NCBI RefSeq assembly: GCF_016802725.1
Contig: NC_052668.1
Span: forward strand, 23,368,501 to 23,432,500
DNA: 64,000 nt
Direction: 5' to 3'
Origin: Solenopsis invicta
Taxonomy: Eukaryota; Arthropoda; Insecta; Hymenoptera; Formicidae
In this document: positions 12,341-23,387 of the stretch, piece after piece
How positions within the stretch are numbered: position 1 is the stretch's first letter
Layout: every line of letters begins with the position of its first letter
Notes under the pieces: generated by a model
The model's database searches: none
The model's input: the letters and a program-made list of their open reading frames with translations, nothing else
Told to the model about the DNA's origin: nothing
Position numbers and translations under genes: made by a program

Positions 12341-12840
12341 TCTACCGAGGCGCAAGAAAACCTATGACCTACGTGTACCCGTATTTCGCTTTGATGTGTC
12401 ATCTCGGAATGAGCACTAATTTTCGTCGCGGATAAGAGACCTATCCGTGATCAGTTTTTCGATCTTCGCGCGACTTCGCTCGCGCCAAGGTCGGTTTCAC
12501 ACAGAAGAAAGAGAACCTACTCGCTAATCTTATCGAATTTATAAACTCATCTTGTAAAAATATATTTCGAGTTTTCGTTACGATTCTAAACAAAATTAAG
12601 AATTCGGAAGTAGGCAGGAAGAAAGCGCTTAAACTAAAACTTGGTTCAGAAAAACGTGCTTGAAACTTACTTCATCACGCGAGATACTGACCAGCTTCGT
12701 TAAATATTATTAAAAATATTTTTGAGTCTCTAAGATTACGTGCACGATTACATCACAAGTGCCTTACCACATGAAGTTGCAAAATTTCAGTACGACCCGG
12801 AGCAATCTTATTAAGATGTTACGTATGTACGTGTGCGTGT

Positions 12841-12903
12841 ATGTATGTGTGTGTGTGTGTGTATGTGTGATGTGCGCGCGCGCGCGCGCGCATGTGTGTG
12901 TGT
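12841..12903. repeat. (TG)n-(CG)n alternating purine-pyrimidine tract
   Basis: TG repeats flank an uninterrupted GC/CG run of about 17 bp (12874-12891), then more TG. A tract of this type can adopt Z-DNA. Confidence 0.9.
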
Positions 12904-13243
12904 AAAACGTCTTCGCTTGATTAGATTTTTAATAGATTTCGTATAAATAAAAAAAAAATACATTGTCTAATAAATTGAAATAAAATAAGATATAAATATT
13001 TATGATTAAAAATACATATAATGTTTCATTTTGCTTCCCGTTTTCTTATTCAATACCCAATTCCTGCGCTCATTATTCGATTCATTTATTCCTATTATTC
13101 ACTTACTTTACATTCGTTTTTATGCCATTAATCTTTCGCGCGAGATGGAAAGAGCCTGGGGGAATACAATAATATCAGAATCTAATAAAGAGATGCTTTC
13201 CCTCAAAATAAATAGAAAACACCGCAAAGCATAGATTTTCGTA

Positions 13244-13512
13244 CACTGAAAAAAAGAGATTAATAATAATTAAGTTTTGATAAAATAATTGCAAATAATG
13301 TTTAATTAATACAATTGAATATTTAATAAGATTTAATAATTATATTAATAGTAATCTAGTCATATTAATATTGAATATAGTAATTATATTAATAGTAACT
13401 AATTGGTTACTAAATATATTATATTAATTGAATATTTAATTGAAACTATTTCACTAAAACATAGTAATTTTCATCTAGGCAGGATTATTATTTCTAAATT
13501 CTCTTTTCAGTG
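13244..13512. mobile_element. P3 MITE with CACTGAAAA ends, copy 1
   Basis: It begins CACTGAAAAAAAGAGATTAA and ends AAATTCTCTTTTCAGTG, perfect terminal inverted repeats for nine bases with continuing complementarity. The interior is AT-rich with AATATTTAATTGAAA and TTAATAGTAA motifs that recur at 49821-49980 and 63471-63645. Confidence 0.65.
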
Positions 13513-13689
13513 TATGGAAGTGTTGAAAACAAATCTTTTGTAAAAAAAATATAAATAAAAATGGATTTTAATTTTCACTAGTCTGCTCCATACACAATAT
13601 ATATTTTTAAATACAATATATATTTTTTATTGTATTTTTATTTTTACTCGTATTCTTTTCATTCTGCCTAAAATGTAGAATTACACAGA

Positions 13690-13878
13690 AAATATTTGTA
13701 CAAAAATTAGTATCAAATCATATTCTCATGTACAAGCAAGAGTATAAAATCTTCTTGAAAGAATATGATAATCTTAAACACACATAACTGCTTGCATGAA
13801 GAAATAAAATTCTTCATTTAAAAATCAAATTGCTTCAGAAGATTTTCTGAAGATTTTATACTCTTGCTTATAGAGTCT
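13690..13878. repeat. R3 palindromic repeat with unoccupied insertion site
   Basis: A GTACAAGCAAGAGTATAAA arm at about 13731-13750 is mirrored by ATTTTATACTCTTGCTTAT at about 13853-13871. The middle contains TCTTAAAC (13772-13779) followed by a TGCTTGCATGAAGAAAT-like stretch. The copy at 48.8-49.8 kb has the same flanks interrupted by a 396-bp element exactly at TCTTAAAC. Confidence 0.7.
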
Positions 13879-13879
13879 G

Positions 13880-14060
13880 CACTAATCAATGAACAAATAA
13901 AAAATTGAACCAGTCAACGAATATATAAATACAATTTTAATATATTTACATCTTTAAAGGAAAAATGTTATTTTAATAAAATCTTCATGAAAATTAAATC
14001 ATAAAAAAATACAATTAATTCGCAATTTATTATTTTAAAGTCTTATTATTTTAATGCTTT
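13880..14060. repeat. R4 AT-rich dispersed repeat, copy 1
   Basis: It shares an ordered series of motifs with 57340-57480: AATAAAAAATTGA, TATTTTAATAAAATCT, GAAAATTAAATCATAAAAAA and CAATTAATTCGCAATTTAT. No coding content. Confidence 0.55.
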
Positions 14061-14109
14061 TCTGAAATATTTTTCTTCTGAAATAATAATTTTCTTTCTA
14101 TGTATCGCT

Positions 14110-15970
14110 TATCAAAAATGTGTATATGTGGATGTATGTGATGTAAATGTGTGTGAATGTCCGCAGTTCATGAGCTCGGGTCCGTGGGTTCGCTAAACCC
14201 AAACGACTGTGCGGACCAGTCATCCCTGCGGAAATGGGTACGAGAAACTGCATTCTCGCTACATCTAGCGAGTTTTAACGTTATTGCCGAGTGCCGACGT
14301 TATGGAGCATCGATAATAGGAATTATTTCACATTTCGTGTATTACCATCCATGTCACTTTCTATTCCTGCAAAATTGTTACAGAGAGCGGTAGTGCACGG
14401 CAAGCATGGCACTTGCTACGCAAATTCCAAATACATTAGATCCCAACCGCGATATCGCGGTATCTCTCCTCGATGTTGTCCTCCTTTTTATTTTAGTTAT
14501 CTACAAACGTGCAGTAATACGTACGAGATAACGGAGCGTCTTAGTTCCTTTAGAGACAATAAAATAATAATAATCTAAATGATTCTACGTTTTTTATGCA
14601 TTTTTTTCTAAAATGTCATATAGAACTCTTTCAAGAAAAGAGAAGTGATTCATAATTAGCAAAAAGCATCGAACGCTTCTTCGAAACCAGTCACAGAGCA
14701 TTGGCTTTGCGCCTGCGGATTCGAGTTACGGATTCGGTACTTCCTGCTGTACATTACAATTCCGACCACGAACGGAGTGTATTCCTCGGTCTCTTTCCTT
14801 CGACACTGAGTGCGTCGTAACGAAATGAGTAATCGGTAATCTTATCGCCGCGAATTACTTAGGTCCACTTGGAACCGATCTAAAGATCAGCGTTTCACGC
14901 ATCAAGAGTGCCCCAATTTTTCAAGCGAGAAACTAGTCGCGAACCAAGCATGAGGGGCGTATCTTGAACGCGATGTGAAAGTTTTCAATGAGAATCTAAA
15001 CGCCGCCGTCTCGCCACGAATATCTCAAGGTCGTGTGCACTCGCACGATTGTGAATCACGATCGAGAGATCTCGCACAAACGAACGATCGTAGCCGATCT
15101 GTAAAGGCACAGCACCCGGCCTCTGTTATCCACGGCTCTCGGTCTCGTCGACAATTCGTATACAGCTGCAGCATGGGCGCGGGTCATTGCAGAGCCTTTC
15201 GGAGAAGCGCCGGCTCGAGGCAGAACAGATCCACCGCAACAGGTGTGTACCAAATGCGCGAATGACTAACTCTGGAGAAAATGACGAGGACCACGCCAAA
15301 ATTTGAGACAAAGTTGTTTTATTCTCCTTATATTCTCTTATCGCGTCATGGTGATATCGTGTTAAAATTTCTCTCGAACAATCGCCGCAGATTAATCCTA
15401 ACAATATGACGGTGCGAGCTACTTTTTAGTTTTAATAACTCAAACAATTCTTTGTCGCACGTTAGAAATGACTCATACGCTTCTCCGCTTGCTTTCCTTT
15501 TTCCTCTTACTTCTCTTTTCCTCTTTCTGTGAAACAGTTCTTTCCCTTTTTATTCTATGGTATCCCAGTAATGTAATATGTGCAATTGTGTCAACATGTG
15601 TTACATTAAATTTATGTTGTTGAGTGCGAAATTTCATCATAGATGTAAGTGGTACTCGGACCAAGTTTTTATTTCTATTTCTTATATTGTAAATGAAATA
15701 CGTGTTCCCGAAATATGAGTTACCACTTATCTTAGTGCAAATAAATAGTAAGTAAACGATCCAAATACGAGCAAATTAAAGAATAAAAAAATAAATTTAT
15801 TAATTAACTTGATGGACAATCATGGACCATCACATAATTAAACAAAATATACATTTCAGATTTTACTAGTCCTTCAGCTTAATAATTGCAAAAATTATTA
15901 AGACATAATTTTATAGTCTTTTACTAATACCAAATTAACTTTATATTATTATTAAATCATAATCCAATTT
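14110..15970. other. non-coding region upstream of AIFM3
   Basis: No gene recognised. Frames at 14975-15265 (+) and 15126-15404 (-) are compositional. A CAACAG / GTGTGTAC donor-like site near 15242 could belong to a non-coding exon but has no support. Confidence 0.4.
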
Positions 15971-15974
15971 CATA

Positions 15975-16097
15975 TAATCCAAATTCTAAACAGTAATAAA
16001 AACTATAGATATATGTGATTTCGTTGTTTTAACAAAAATGACAGAAATTTTTTACCGACGATATAATCTATAGTTTTTATTATTGGAATTTGGATAA
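15975..16097. repeat. short palindromic MITE-like element
   Basis: The left arm ATCCAAATTC followed by AATAAAAACTATAGAT (about 15977-16010) is mirrored by ATCTATAGTTTTTATTATTGG and AATTTGGAT (about 16067-16095). The loop is about 55 bp. No flanking duplication was identified with confidence. Confidence 0.7.
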
Positions 16098-16699
16098 TAA
16101 GATGACGGTTGGGATTAAACCTCTGGAACCTATCGATTACAAATCGATCGTTTTCAAACGAAACCACGTGTCATCTTTATATTCTTTTTCCTTGCCTTTC
16201 TTTTTGTCCTCCCTTTTTTTCTTTTTTCTATCTCTCGTCTTCCTCTTTCAATATTCCTTACCTATTGTCAGAACCCTGGTGATCCCTAATATGATATACA
16301 CTTTTTTTACAATTTACATAAACATACGAGATCTACACAGTTTATTTGGAGAGGTTCTATAGAAGGGTAAAATACTCTTGTGTGGTAGTTTGCCTTTCCC
16401 TTCCGACAGGTAGCGATCGAATATCAGATGTTTCTAATCAGTCGGATTTAAACCTGGATCTTTGGCACGAAGAGCAAACACAACTCTCTGTATCACGATC
16501 ACTACAGTACATTATAAAAATAAGATCTTTCTTCCTTTTTTTTTCATTCTTCCTCTGCTTTTTCTCTCCCTTTATTCCACGCGTTAATAATAATCGATCC
16601 GATCTTTCTCCTCAATTTTGAGATTAACTCCCACGCATTTTTACAAAAGATGCATCACGCCGGTTACGCAAAAGCGATTTACGACGGGGAATTTACACG

Positions 16700-16823
16700 C
16701 GACTAGTGACGAGCGGTTTATGAGAAACGACATTCGTATATACATAGTATTACGTCATATTATATAGCACGAGGACGGACGCAACGATCGCGACGGTGAA
16801 TTCTCAGTGCCTTGTGAGGATCG
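16700..16823 (+). promoter_or_regulatory. putative AIFM3 promoter and short 5' UTR
   Basis: The region just upstream of the proposed AIFM3 start contains an insect initiator-like TCAGT at 16804-16808, about 16 bases before the ATG at 16824. An in-frame TGA at 16815 closes the upstream frame. No TATA box is at the expected spacing, although TATATACATAG lies near 16737-16747. Confidence 0.35.
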
Positions 16824-19800
16824 ATGCGGAGTGTCAGGACAATCGGACGGATGTGGGCCGCCTTGACAGACCTGCCACTTTTGCGTTTTCTCCGGGGTAC
16901 GTCTCATGACGCTAAATAAGGCTTACGAATACAAGACATATACGGAGTGCAAGGGCGATGCTTTGCCGTTATCGATCGCCGTACGCTTGCAAGGGTAACA
17001 TTAGTGATTACCGGAAAAAATGTATACACTCTTCGTAGAGGTTAGAGCAAACACTATACATATATGTGGAGAGACAAAGAAAGAACGGATTGTATATTAC
17101 GTATCCATGAATGGGCTTTGAATAATTGAGTCACGCTCGCTTTCTGAGGGCATCATAGGGCACTTAAAAATAATGGAAAAAAAGAACAAAGCGTAGGACA
17201 ATTCATGAGAGAAAGAGAGAGAGAGAGAGAGAATACTTGTTTGCGTTTAACCCTCCGTAGGCAATCAGAACCTTTGTTGGCACAAGCGCAGTTCAGTTTT
17301 CTCAAATTTCAATTTTTATTGAATAAAGATTTCAACATCGAAGTTAAACAACCATCTGGCAATGTAGCAGAGATGTATAACAGTAATCTTGAATTTTTTT
17401 AGATTTTTTTGAAAGTTTGAAACAATAAAATTTGGGCTAGACAAACCAGATTGCCTACGGAAGGTTAATAATAGCGATCGATACGCGTGCAATACAGAGT
17501 ATAAATAAATATTGACATTTTCGTGACGGGCCAGTAAACAGTTTTTGCGAGTTTGATACGTTCCACCTTCGCTCGTGTTAGTTGGCCTAGTGCAGTACAA
17601 TCTTTTGTTTTTATTCTCTGCGATATTCACTGCCGCGCTTTTAATCAGTGCGTTCTTCGAGGATGTCGAACGATGCACAACATCCATGCCACGTGCGCGA
17701 GTTATCGCCAAAATGATAATTATTTGTTAAATCAGTTAAATCATCGATAAGCGCGTAGTACGACACTCGATTCACGTACGAGATAACGACGGCCGCGAGA
17801 TTTCCCTCCACCCTCCGAAATTTCTTCATACTTATCGTATGCTGCGTTACGTAATCGTCGCGAGCAATTTGTTATATGCGTCGTTGACGAGGATTCTCCT
17901 TTTCCTATGGAGATATTTGCTGATGCAATTGGTTGGAGGTATCACCCGTTATTCAAGCCACCTGTTATTCTATTGTTTATAGGCTGCTATGGAGACGTAA
18001 TTGAGTGAAACTATTGCGTGCATTAGATGCACACGCACACACATACAGTAAAATATACCTATATGTTTGTCTTTTGTGTTTCTATTTTTATATCTACATG
18101 CTAATGTTGACTTAACAAGGCTATGATACGGAAAGAACAATTTTGCTGAAATACAGATCTAAAAATAATTATGTTGAACCATTTAAAAAAATTATATTGG
18201 ACGTTCAAGCTAGTTGCTAGAATGTCAAAACTTTTTGCAGCAGTATTATCATACTTAAACGTTCCGCATAATTATTTTGATAGGTCAACACAAAATTATT
18301 TTCTGATCTGTGTCTAAATAATTGTTAAATACTACAGTACGATTGCTCTTGCTGTGTAGATTGCAATTTTAGAATTGTAGTAGTTTACTCTTGTGTAATT
18401 CGCTGAGGATTTTGATTATGTTGAATAAAATTAAAGAGGAAGAATCTTATAATGAATACAATATAGAGAATATCCCGTGCAAATATAATAAATTGTCATA
18501 TTGTGGCATTCGTGAGTCACTTGTTGCTATGCACCTCTAACAATATAACAAGATGATTATTAGAAAAAAAATTGAGTTACAAATTATCTTGTATATTTCC
18601 CAGGAGCAGCCTCGGAGGAACATGACTACATCGAGGATGTGGTGTGCAAGCAGGAAGATATCAACGAAAATGAAATGAAAGTGCTACCACTTGGTGATGA
18701 CGGGAAGAAAATTTTGTTGGTGAAACAGAAGGGCGAATTGCACGCTATTGGGACCAAATGCACGCATTACGGTGCTCTGCTGCACACCGGTGCGCTAACG
18801 GAAGGACGGGTGAGATGTCCGTGGCACGGCGCATGTTTTAATATCAAAACTGGGGACATTGAAGATTATCCAGGCTTGGATTCTTTACCATGCTACAAGG
18901 TACTCGAATAATTTACAAACTCGTCAAGATTTTGTCATACGTATTTGCTTAGCACATTATTTTTATGCGTCCGCTTTAACTCAGGTTCGTGTAGATGAAG
19001 ATGGTCTCGTTCATGTAAAGGCCAAACGTAAAGATCTGGATTTAAATAAACGCACGAAGGACATGTCTGCGCGTGACCCTGAAAATACGAAAACAGTCAT
19101 AATAGTTGGCGGTGGTCCATCGGGTGCGACCTGTGCGGAGAGCCTACGACAGGAGGGCTTTACAGGACGCATCGTCATGGTGTGCAAAGAAGACGTGGTA
19201 CCCTACGATCGAATAAAAGTATCCAAAGTATTGGATTTCGATGTTCATAAATCGGCATTACGACCACCCTCGTTTTACGACGATAACAAGATCGAAACGA
19301 AACTTGGAGTAGAAGCAATAGGTACAAAGAAAAGCAGATCAATGTACATTTGAGACCCACTTGCGCCAATGTAATTTAATTTTAAACTCGAACTAACTTA
19401 CTGTTTTTGTCCAATTCTTTGTCTAATTCTAAAACTAGAAAAAGATAGGTAGTAAGTTAAATCGAGTTTAAGTTATATTAGTACAAACAGGCCTAAGTCA
19501 CCTATTTCATACATTACATTTTTTACTACATTTATTCTTATTACAGGTTTAGATACGACTCAGAATATCGTGAAATTAAGTAACAACGAAAACTTGAAGT
19601 ATGATTATCTCTTTACTTGCACTGGCAGTAAACCGAGAATGCCCAATGTACCTGGAGCGAATTTATCCAATATTTTTGTTCTGCGAGATTATACTGATTC
19701 ACAAGGCGTACATGCGCTTCTGTCTCCTGAGAAACACGTAGTTGTACTAGGATTAGGTTTTATCGGCATGGAAGCCGCGGCTTATTGTATCAATAAATGC

Positions 19801-20845
19801 GCATCTGTCACAGTAATAGGACGCGATACTGTACCTCTCAAAGCGATATTCGGCGCGGACATCGGTAATAGAATTAAACAGGAGCACGAGGCTAAAGGTA
19901 CAAAATTGTATTCAAATTATACGTAACTACGTAGCAAGCACACATTATGCAAGCTATTGTTAGTAATAATAATTAATATTCCCAGGTGTGAAGTTCATCT
20001 TCCAGAATAATATCAAACGATTTATTCCAAAAGAAGATGAAAAAAGTGTTTTGGCTAAGGTCGAACTTACAGACGGCCAGATTCTACCAGCGGACATTGC
20101 TATCGTTGGAATAGGGTCCACTTTTTACACTGATTGGATGAAGGAATCTTTAGTTCAAATGAAAAACGACGGTACTATACTAGTAAATAAGGTAATAATA
20201 TTGTGACAGTATAACATTTATAATTATACATTTATAATTATATTTTAATAATTGGATATAAATTGCATCACAGTATCTAAGAACGAACGTGGAAAATGTA
20301 TATGCCGGAGGTGACATAGCTTATGCACCGATCTACGGATCTCACGACACGTCAGCTGCGATAGGCCATTACTCTCTAGCTCATTATCATGGCAAAATTG
20401 CGGCTCTAAACATTTGCGGTAAAGAAACTTCTCTGAGGACCGTGCCGTTCTTTTGGACCAACTTATTGAATAAAAATTACAGATACGCAGGTAAATATAT
20501 ACATAACAAGAAGGTATAAGAGAATTTCATGAAGTGTTAACGATGAATAATCGTTAATTTTATCACTTAATTTTCTCAGGCCATGGAAAACCTACTAGCA
20601 TAAAGATTCATGGTTCACTGGATAAACTGGAAATCATCGCTTACTATCTTAAAGATGGCAAAGTAATAGGAATTGGCACTGTTAATGCCGATCCAGCGGC
20701 AGCAGATTTTGCGAACATGCTTTATGAGGGAAAGATACTAACAGAAGAGGAGATTAATGCAGATCCGTTTGGTTGGATGAAAAATAAACCGAAGGATGTA
20801 TCAACCCGATTTCAAGAGAGCATTTTAGTCAACGTGCAAGCTTGA
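16824..20845 (+). CDS. AIFM3: AIFM3-like Rieske/FAD oxidoreductase
   Basis: Apoptosis-inducing factor 3 family, about 581 residues (human about 605), a predicted mitochondrial NAD(P)H-linked flavoprotein. Exons: 16824-16896, 18604-18899, 18985-19321, 19547-19897, 19986-20191, 20274-20490 and 20580-20845. All junctions are GT-AG and in phase. The Rieske [2Fe-2S] ligands are seen in CTHYG (Cys77, His79) and CPWHGACF (Cys96, His99). An FAD GGGPSGATCAESLRQEG motif, an NAD(P)H GLGFIGMEAAAY motif and a second FAD motif VYAGGDIAYA follow in order, then the family C-terminal domain. The first exon is inferred: its phase fits, a stop lies upstream in frame, and it encodes an Arg-rich MRSVRTIGRMWAALTDLPLL start like a mitochondrial presequence. 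The remaining exons are certain. A second in-frame ATG (16851) is possible. Confidence 0.93.
17208..17232. repeat. (GA)n microsatellite in AIFM3 intron 1
   Basis: A run of GA dinucleotides immediately upstream of the piggyBac-type MITE at 17251. Confidence 0.85.
17251..17464. mobile_element. piggyBac-type MITE in AIFM3 intron 1
   Basis: TTAA at 17247-17250 and at 17465-17468 bracket a 214-bp element. Its ends are CCCTCCGTAGGCAATC and GATTGCCTACGGAAGG, inverted repeats with one mismatch. A TTAA target and CC-starting termini are hallmarks of piggyBac elements. It has no transposase. An overlapping 131-codon minus-strand frame (17316-17711) is not considered real. Confidence 0.75.
18127..18357. 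mobile_element. P1 palindromic MITE, copy 5, in AIFM3 intron 1
   Basis: It starts ACGGAAAGAACAATTTTGCTG and ends GCTCTTGCTGTGT, with the family core (GGACGTTCAAGCTAGTTGC and GTCAAAACTTTTTGCAGC) and the mirrored TAATTATTTTGATAGG arm. It is about 250 bp upstream of the Rieske exon. Confidence 0.8.
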
Positions 20846-21032
20846 GTCATTCGATGAGCAACATAATTTAATACTTTAAAACAATGTCACAGTATTAGTC
20901 TCAATTTTTACTTTATACATTCTCAACGTACCTTATTAGATAAACTTATGTAATATATTTCATAGTGCTATCTTCCTATTAAGAAATACACTGATCTAAA
21001 ATGTTACCGAAAAGAAGAAAAAAAAATTAAAT

Positions 21033-21038
21033 TTTATT
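21033..21038 (-). terminator. mRpL63 polyadenylation signal (AATAAA)
   Basis: On the minus strand an AATAAA lies about 72 bases beyond the mRpL63 stop codon. It falls within the predicted 3' UTR of AIFM3 on the opposite strand. Confidence 0.55.
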
Positions 21039-21081
21039 TTCACATTCATTCACTGTTCATTTAATTTAAAACAATCTACGA

Positions 21082-21087
21082 AATAAA
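21082..21087 (+). terminator. AIFM3 polyadenylation signal (AATAAA)
   Basis: A plus-strand AATAAA about 237 bases after the AIFM3 stop. Use of this site would put the AIFM3 3' end inside the mRpL63 transcript. Weaker variants such as ATTAAA near 21025 are alternatives. Confidence 0.45.
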
Positions 21088-21109
21088 ATTTTATGAGTCT
21101 GTAGAACCT

Positions 21110-21564
21110 TCAATCCCATGCTTCTGTAACTCTCATATGGCTTAGGCGATCAGCAATAGTAGTATGTTTCTCAAACTTCTCACGCCTGAAATCTTCCATC
21201 TTCTGGAGAAACATTGCCTTTCTGTTCTCCTGTGCCTTTATGTGGCCGTGAGATTGTTCAACCGTGAGATAAGGATGCCGCAAAATCAACATGTTTTGTT
21301 CTTCCCTCTCAAAGTCGTTCTTCATTCTAAATAAATCTAGCAAGGTCGGTTTCTTAACCTTACGATATTTCCTGCATAAAGCAAAAGTTTTCAGAGAGTT
21401 ACGCAAGTCTCGTTGACAATAAAGTAATATAAAACCGATTCTTATATATAATTCGTTGAACTAGATATGACATTAATTCTTAGAAGCACTTACCCTCTAA
21501 ATCTGTATGGCATATTTATAGTGTAAATATAATGGCTTTTTAACAGGGTTAATCCAAGCCGCAT
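21110..21564 (-). CDS. mRpL63: mitochondrial large ribosomal subunit protein mL63
   Basis: Component of the mitochondrial ribosome large subunit (called MRPL57/MRP63 in mammals, about 102 residues). Two exons, 21494-21564 and 21110-21371, join across a GT-AG intron (AGAGG/GTAAGTG and TGCAG/GAAAT) to give 110 residues. The family signature is visible in the C-terminal half: a PYLTVEQSHGHIKAQENRKA segment and the end TIADRLSHMRVTEAWD. These match the human PYMTREQERGHAAVRRREA and FIADQLDHLNVTKKW segments. The N-terminus (MRLGLTLLKSHYIYTINMPY) is basic and hydrophobic, as expected for mitochondrial import. The gene is convergent with AIFM3: the stop codons are 264 bp apart and the predicted 3' UTRs overlap. 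Confidence 0.9.
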
Positions 21565-21973
21565 TGTAAATCAGATTGTATCGAGAAAAAATCAAAATAC
21601 ACAAATATTTTTATTAATTAATCTTATCCAGAGATACGATTTCTTCTAGCTTTACAGCATGCTTTTTGGTTAGGATTATTGCGTTTTCCTGGTTTCTGCT
21701 GTCGTGCTGCCCTCTCACCTCAAAACGTGAGAGGGCATAACGCCTGTATACCGACTGTGTACCGAGCGCGCGTACGAAAATTTAAAATTTTTCCTATCCT
21801 AACGACTTATGCGCGATTTATTGAGTGGCAATTTATGCGAGCGCAATCAGAACGAGACACAAATACTGAAATGTGGGGGCGAAAAAGCAGTAGATACTCG
21901 TACAAATAAATTGACTCACCGTTCGCTGATCGCTCCGTCCAGCTCCGTCTCTCAGCCGCTGCTTTCGAAGATG
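21565..21973. other. mRpL63 upstream region with a perfect hairpin
   Basis: Presumed promoter side of mRpL63. It contains GCCCTCTCAC (21709-21718) and its exact complement GTGAGAGGGC (21727-21736) around an 8-base loop. No other gene was recognised. Confidence 0.4.
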
Positions 21974-22340
21974 CAAGATTCTCCTCCTCTCGATTCATAC
22001 TTGACACAAACGCGCGACACTTGGTTTCGTTTTCGGCATCCCCGATACTCACGCCCGTCGAAAACTCGAGATACGGGATACGGGGCAACAGAGAAGACGC
22101 GATTGAACGCGCGACGCGACTTTGTGCCATCCCGACCGATCATTCTCAACTGAGCGACACGAAAGATCCAAGATTCTCTTCACAACGATTCGTCTTGATT
22201 CATACTTGGCACGACGCGCAAGCCTTCGTTTTCGGAACTCTCGAAACCCTCCTGGTGCTCACGCCTGTCAGAAACTCGAAATAAGAGGCAACGGAGAAGC
22301 TGCGAAACACGATTGAACGCGACACGACTTCGCACCATGC
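21974..22340. repeat. two diverged tandem units, about 195 bp each
   Basis: Both units carry, in order, AAGATTCTC, a TCGATTCATACTTG / TTGATTCATACTTG motif, TTCGTTTTCGG, CTCACGCC, a GAAACTCG-like motif, GGCAACRGAGAAG, GATTGAACGCG and a final GCACCAT/TGCCATC stretch. A third partial unit runs into the palindrome at 22389. The open frames here reflect base composition. Confidence 0.65.
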
Positions 22341-22388
22341 ATTCGACACGACGGATGTCGATACGAAGGCCGACACATCACTTTCGGC

Positions 22389-22716
22389 AGTCCACGACAC
22401 TCTCGAAACACTCGCTCGCATCAAACACTCGTACGGAATGACGAGGATGCGAGTTGAAATGCGCTGCGACGCACCGCGACCTTCCGCCGTGCTCCCTAAC
22501 CGACCGACTGCTGGCACTGCGTACTGCGTAGCGGCGTGACTGGCACGTGATCACGCGCCTGCGCGCCGCTGCTACGCAGTGCCAGCGGTCGGTCGGTACG
22601 TCGGTTAGGGGGTCGGGGGGGAGATCAAGGCACGTCGCGGCGAATTTCAACTCGCATTCTCGTCGTCCCGTACGAGTTTTCGACGCGAGCGAGTGTTTCG
22701 AGAGTTTCGTGGAGTG
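22389..22716. repeat. GC-rich palindrome with arms of about 160 bp
   Basis: The left arm runs from CCACGACACTCTCGAAACAC to about 22540. The right arm (to 22716) is its imperfect reverse complement. Matching blocks include CTCTCGAAACACTCGCTCGC, ACTCGTACGG, ATGCGAGTTGAAAT, CCTAACCGAC and TGGCACTGCGTA. The loop lies around 22541-22560. It has no coding content and may be a fold-back element derived from the tandem units to its left. Confidence 0.8.
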
Positions 22717-22719
22717 TTG

Positions 22720-23335
22720 GAAATAAAGTAAATTGTCGGGCGTTCGTGCCAACATTCGTCGTCAGTCGGATGCGATGTATTGTGCGAAGTTGTCGCGTTT
22801 AATCGTGTTTTGCATCTTCTCCAATTTATTTTAATTATAATTTAATATCGGGAAGCTTAATTCTTGACATGTAAATTTGATTATTTTAATTTACCTGTTT
22901 CGATTGATATTCAAAATATAGAACTCACGTTATATTTTAATTATTCTGCTCTCTTTCCTGACGACTTTTCGAGAGTCAAAAGGTCGAAGAACGAACGAGA
23001 TTTCATTACAACTGTATTACAGCTAAAATGGACGAGGTACATACCTGTGTCATTTGCAGTAAGAATCAATTTTCCTATAATACAAATAATATATTTCAAG
23101 AACACATATTTCGATATTTTACAGTAAGAGCCTTCTAATTCTTTCCTTTCGTGAACCAACTTGCTTGGTATTAAGTTATCGCATGTTCAATTCAGCTCTA
23201 ATAGAAATTAAAATGTGGCACACAACTCGCTGCCTATCGACGGTTAATACAAACGGTATCTAAACTCTCCATTAGTGTGGCAACCTGTTAGATCAATCCT
23301 TAGTAGCGAATGCAACTGCCTCAATAGCGTCTGAA
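22720..23335. other. non-coding gap below TDRD3
   Basis: AT-rich sequence with no recognised gene. Short frames on either strand (87 and 72 codons) overlap each other and look like chance. Confidence 0.45.
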
Positions 23336-23341
23336 TTTAAT
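23336..23341 (-). terminator. TDRD3 polyadenylation signal (ATTAAA)
   Basis: On the minus strand an ATTAAA variant lies about 47 bases past the TDRD3 stop codon. Confidence 0.4.
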
Positions 23342-23387
23342 CTTTTTTTTCTTTTTTTTTTACTAAGGATACAAGACTAGAGTTACA

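Noticed and set aside
14700..14740. tRNA-like GATTCGAGTT motif
   Set aside because: No matching A-box or acceptor/anticodon stems could be folded around it.
17316..17711. 131-codon minus-strand frame in AIFM3 intron 1
   Set aside because: It overlaps the piggyBac-type MITE and crosses its end, so it is not an ancestral gene.
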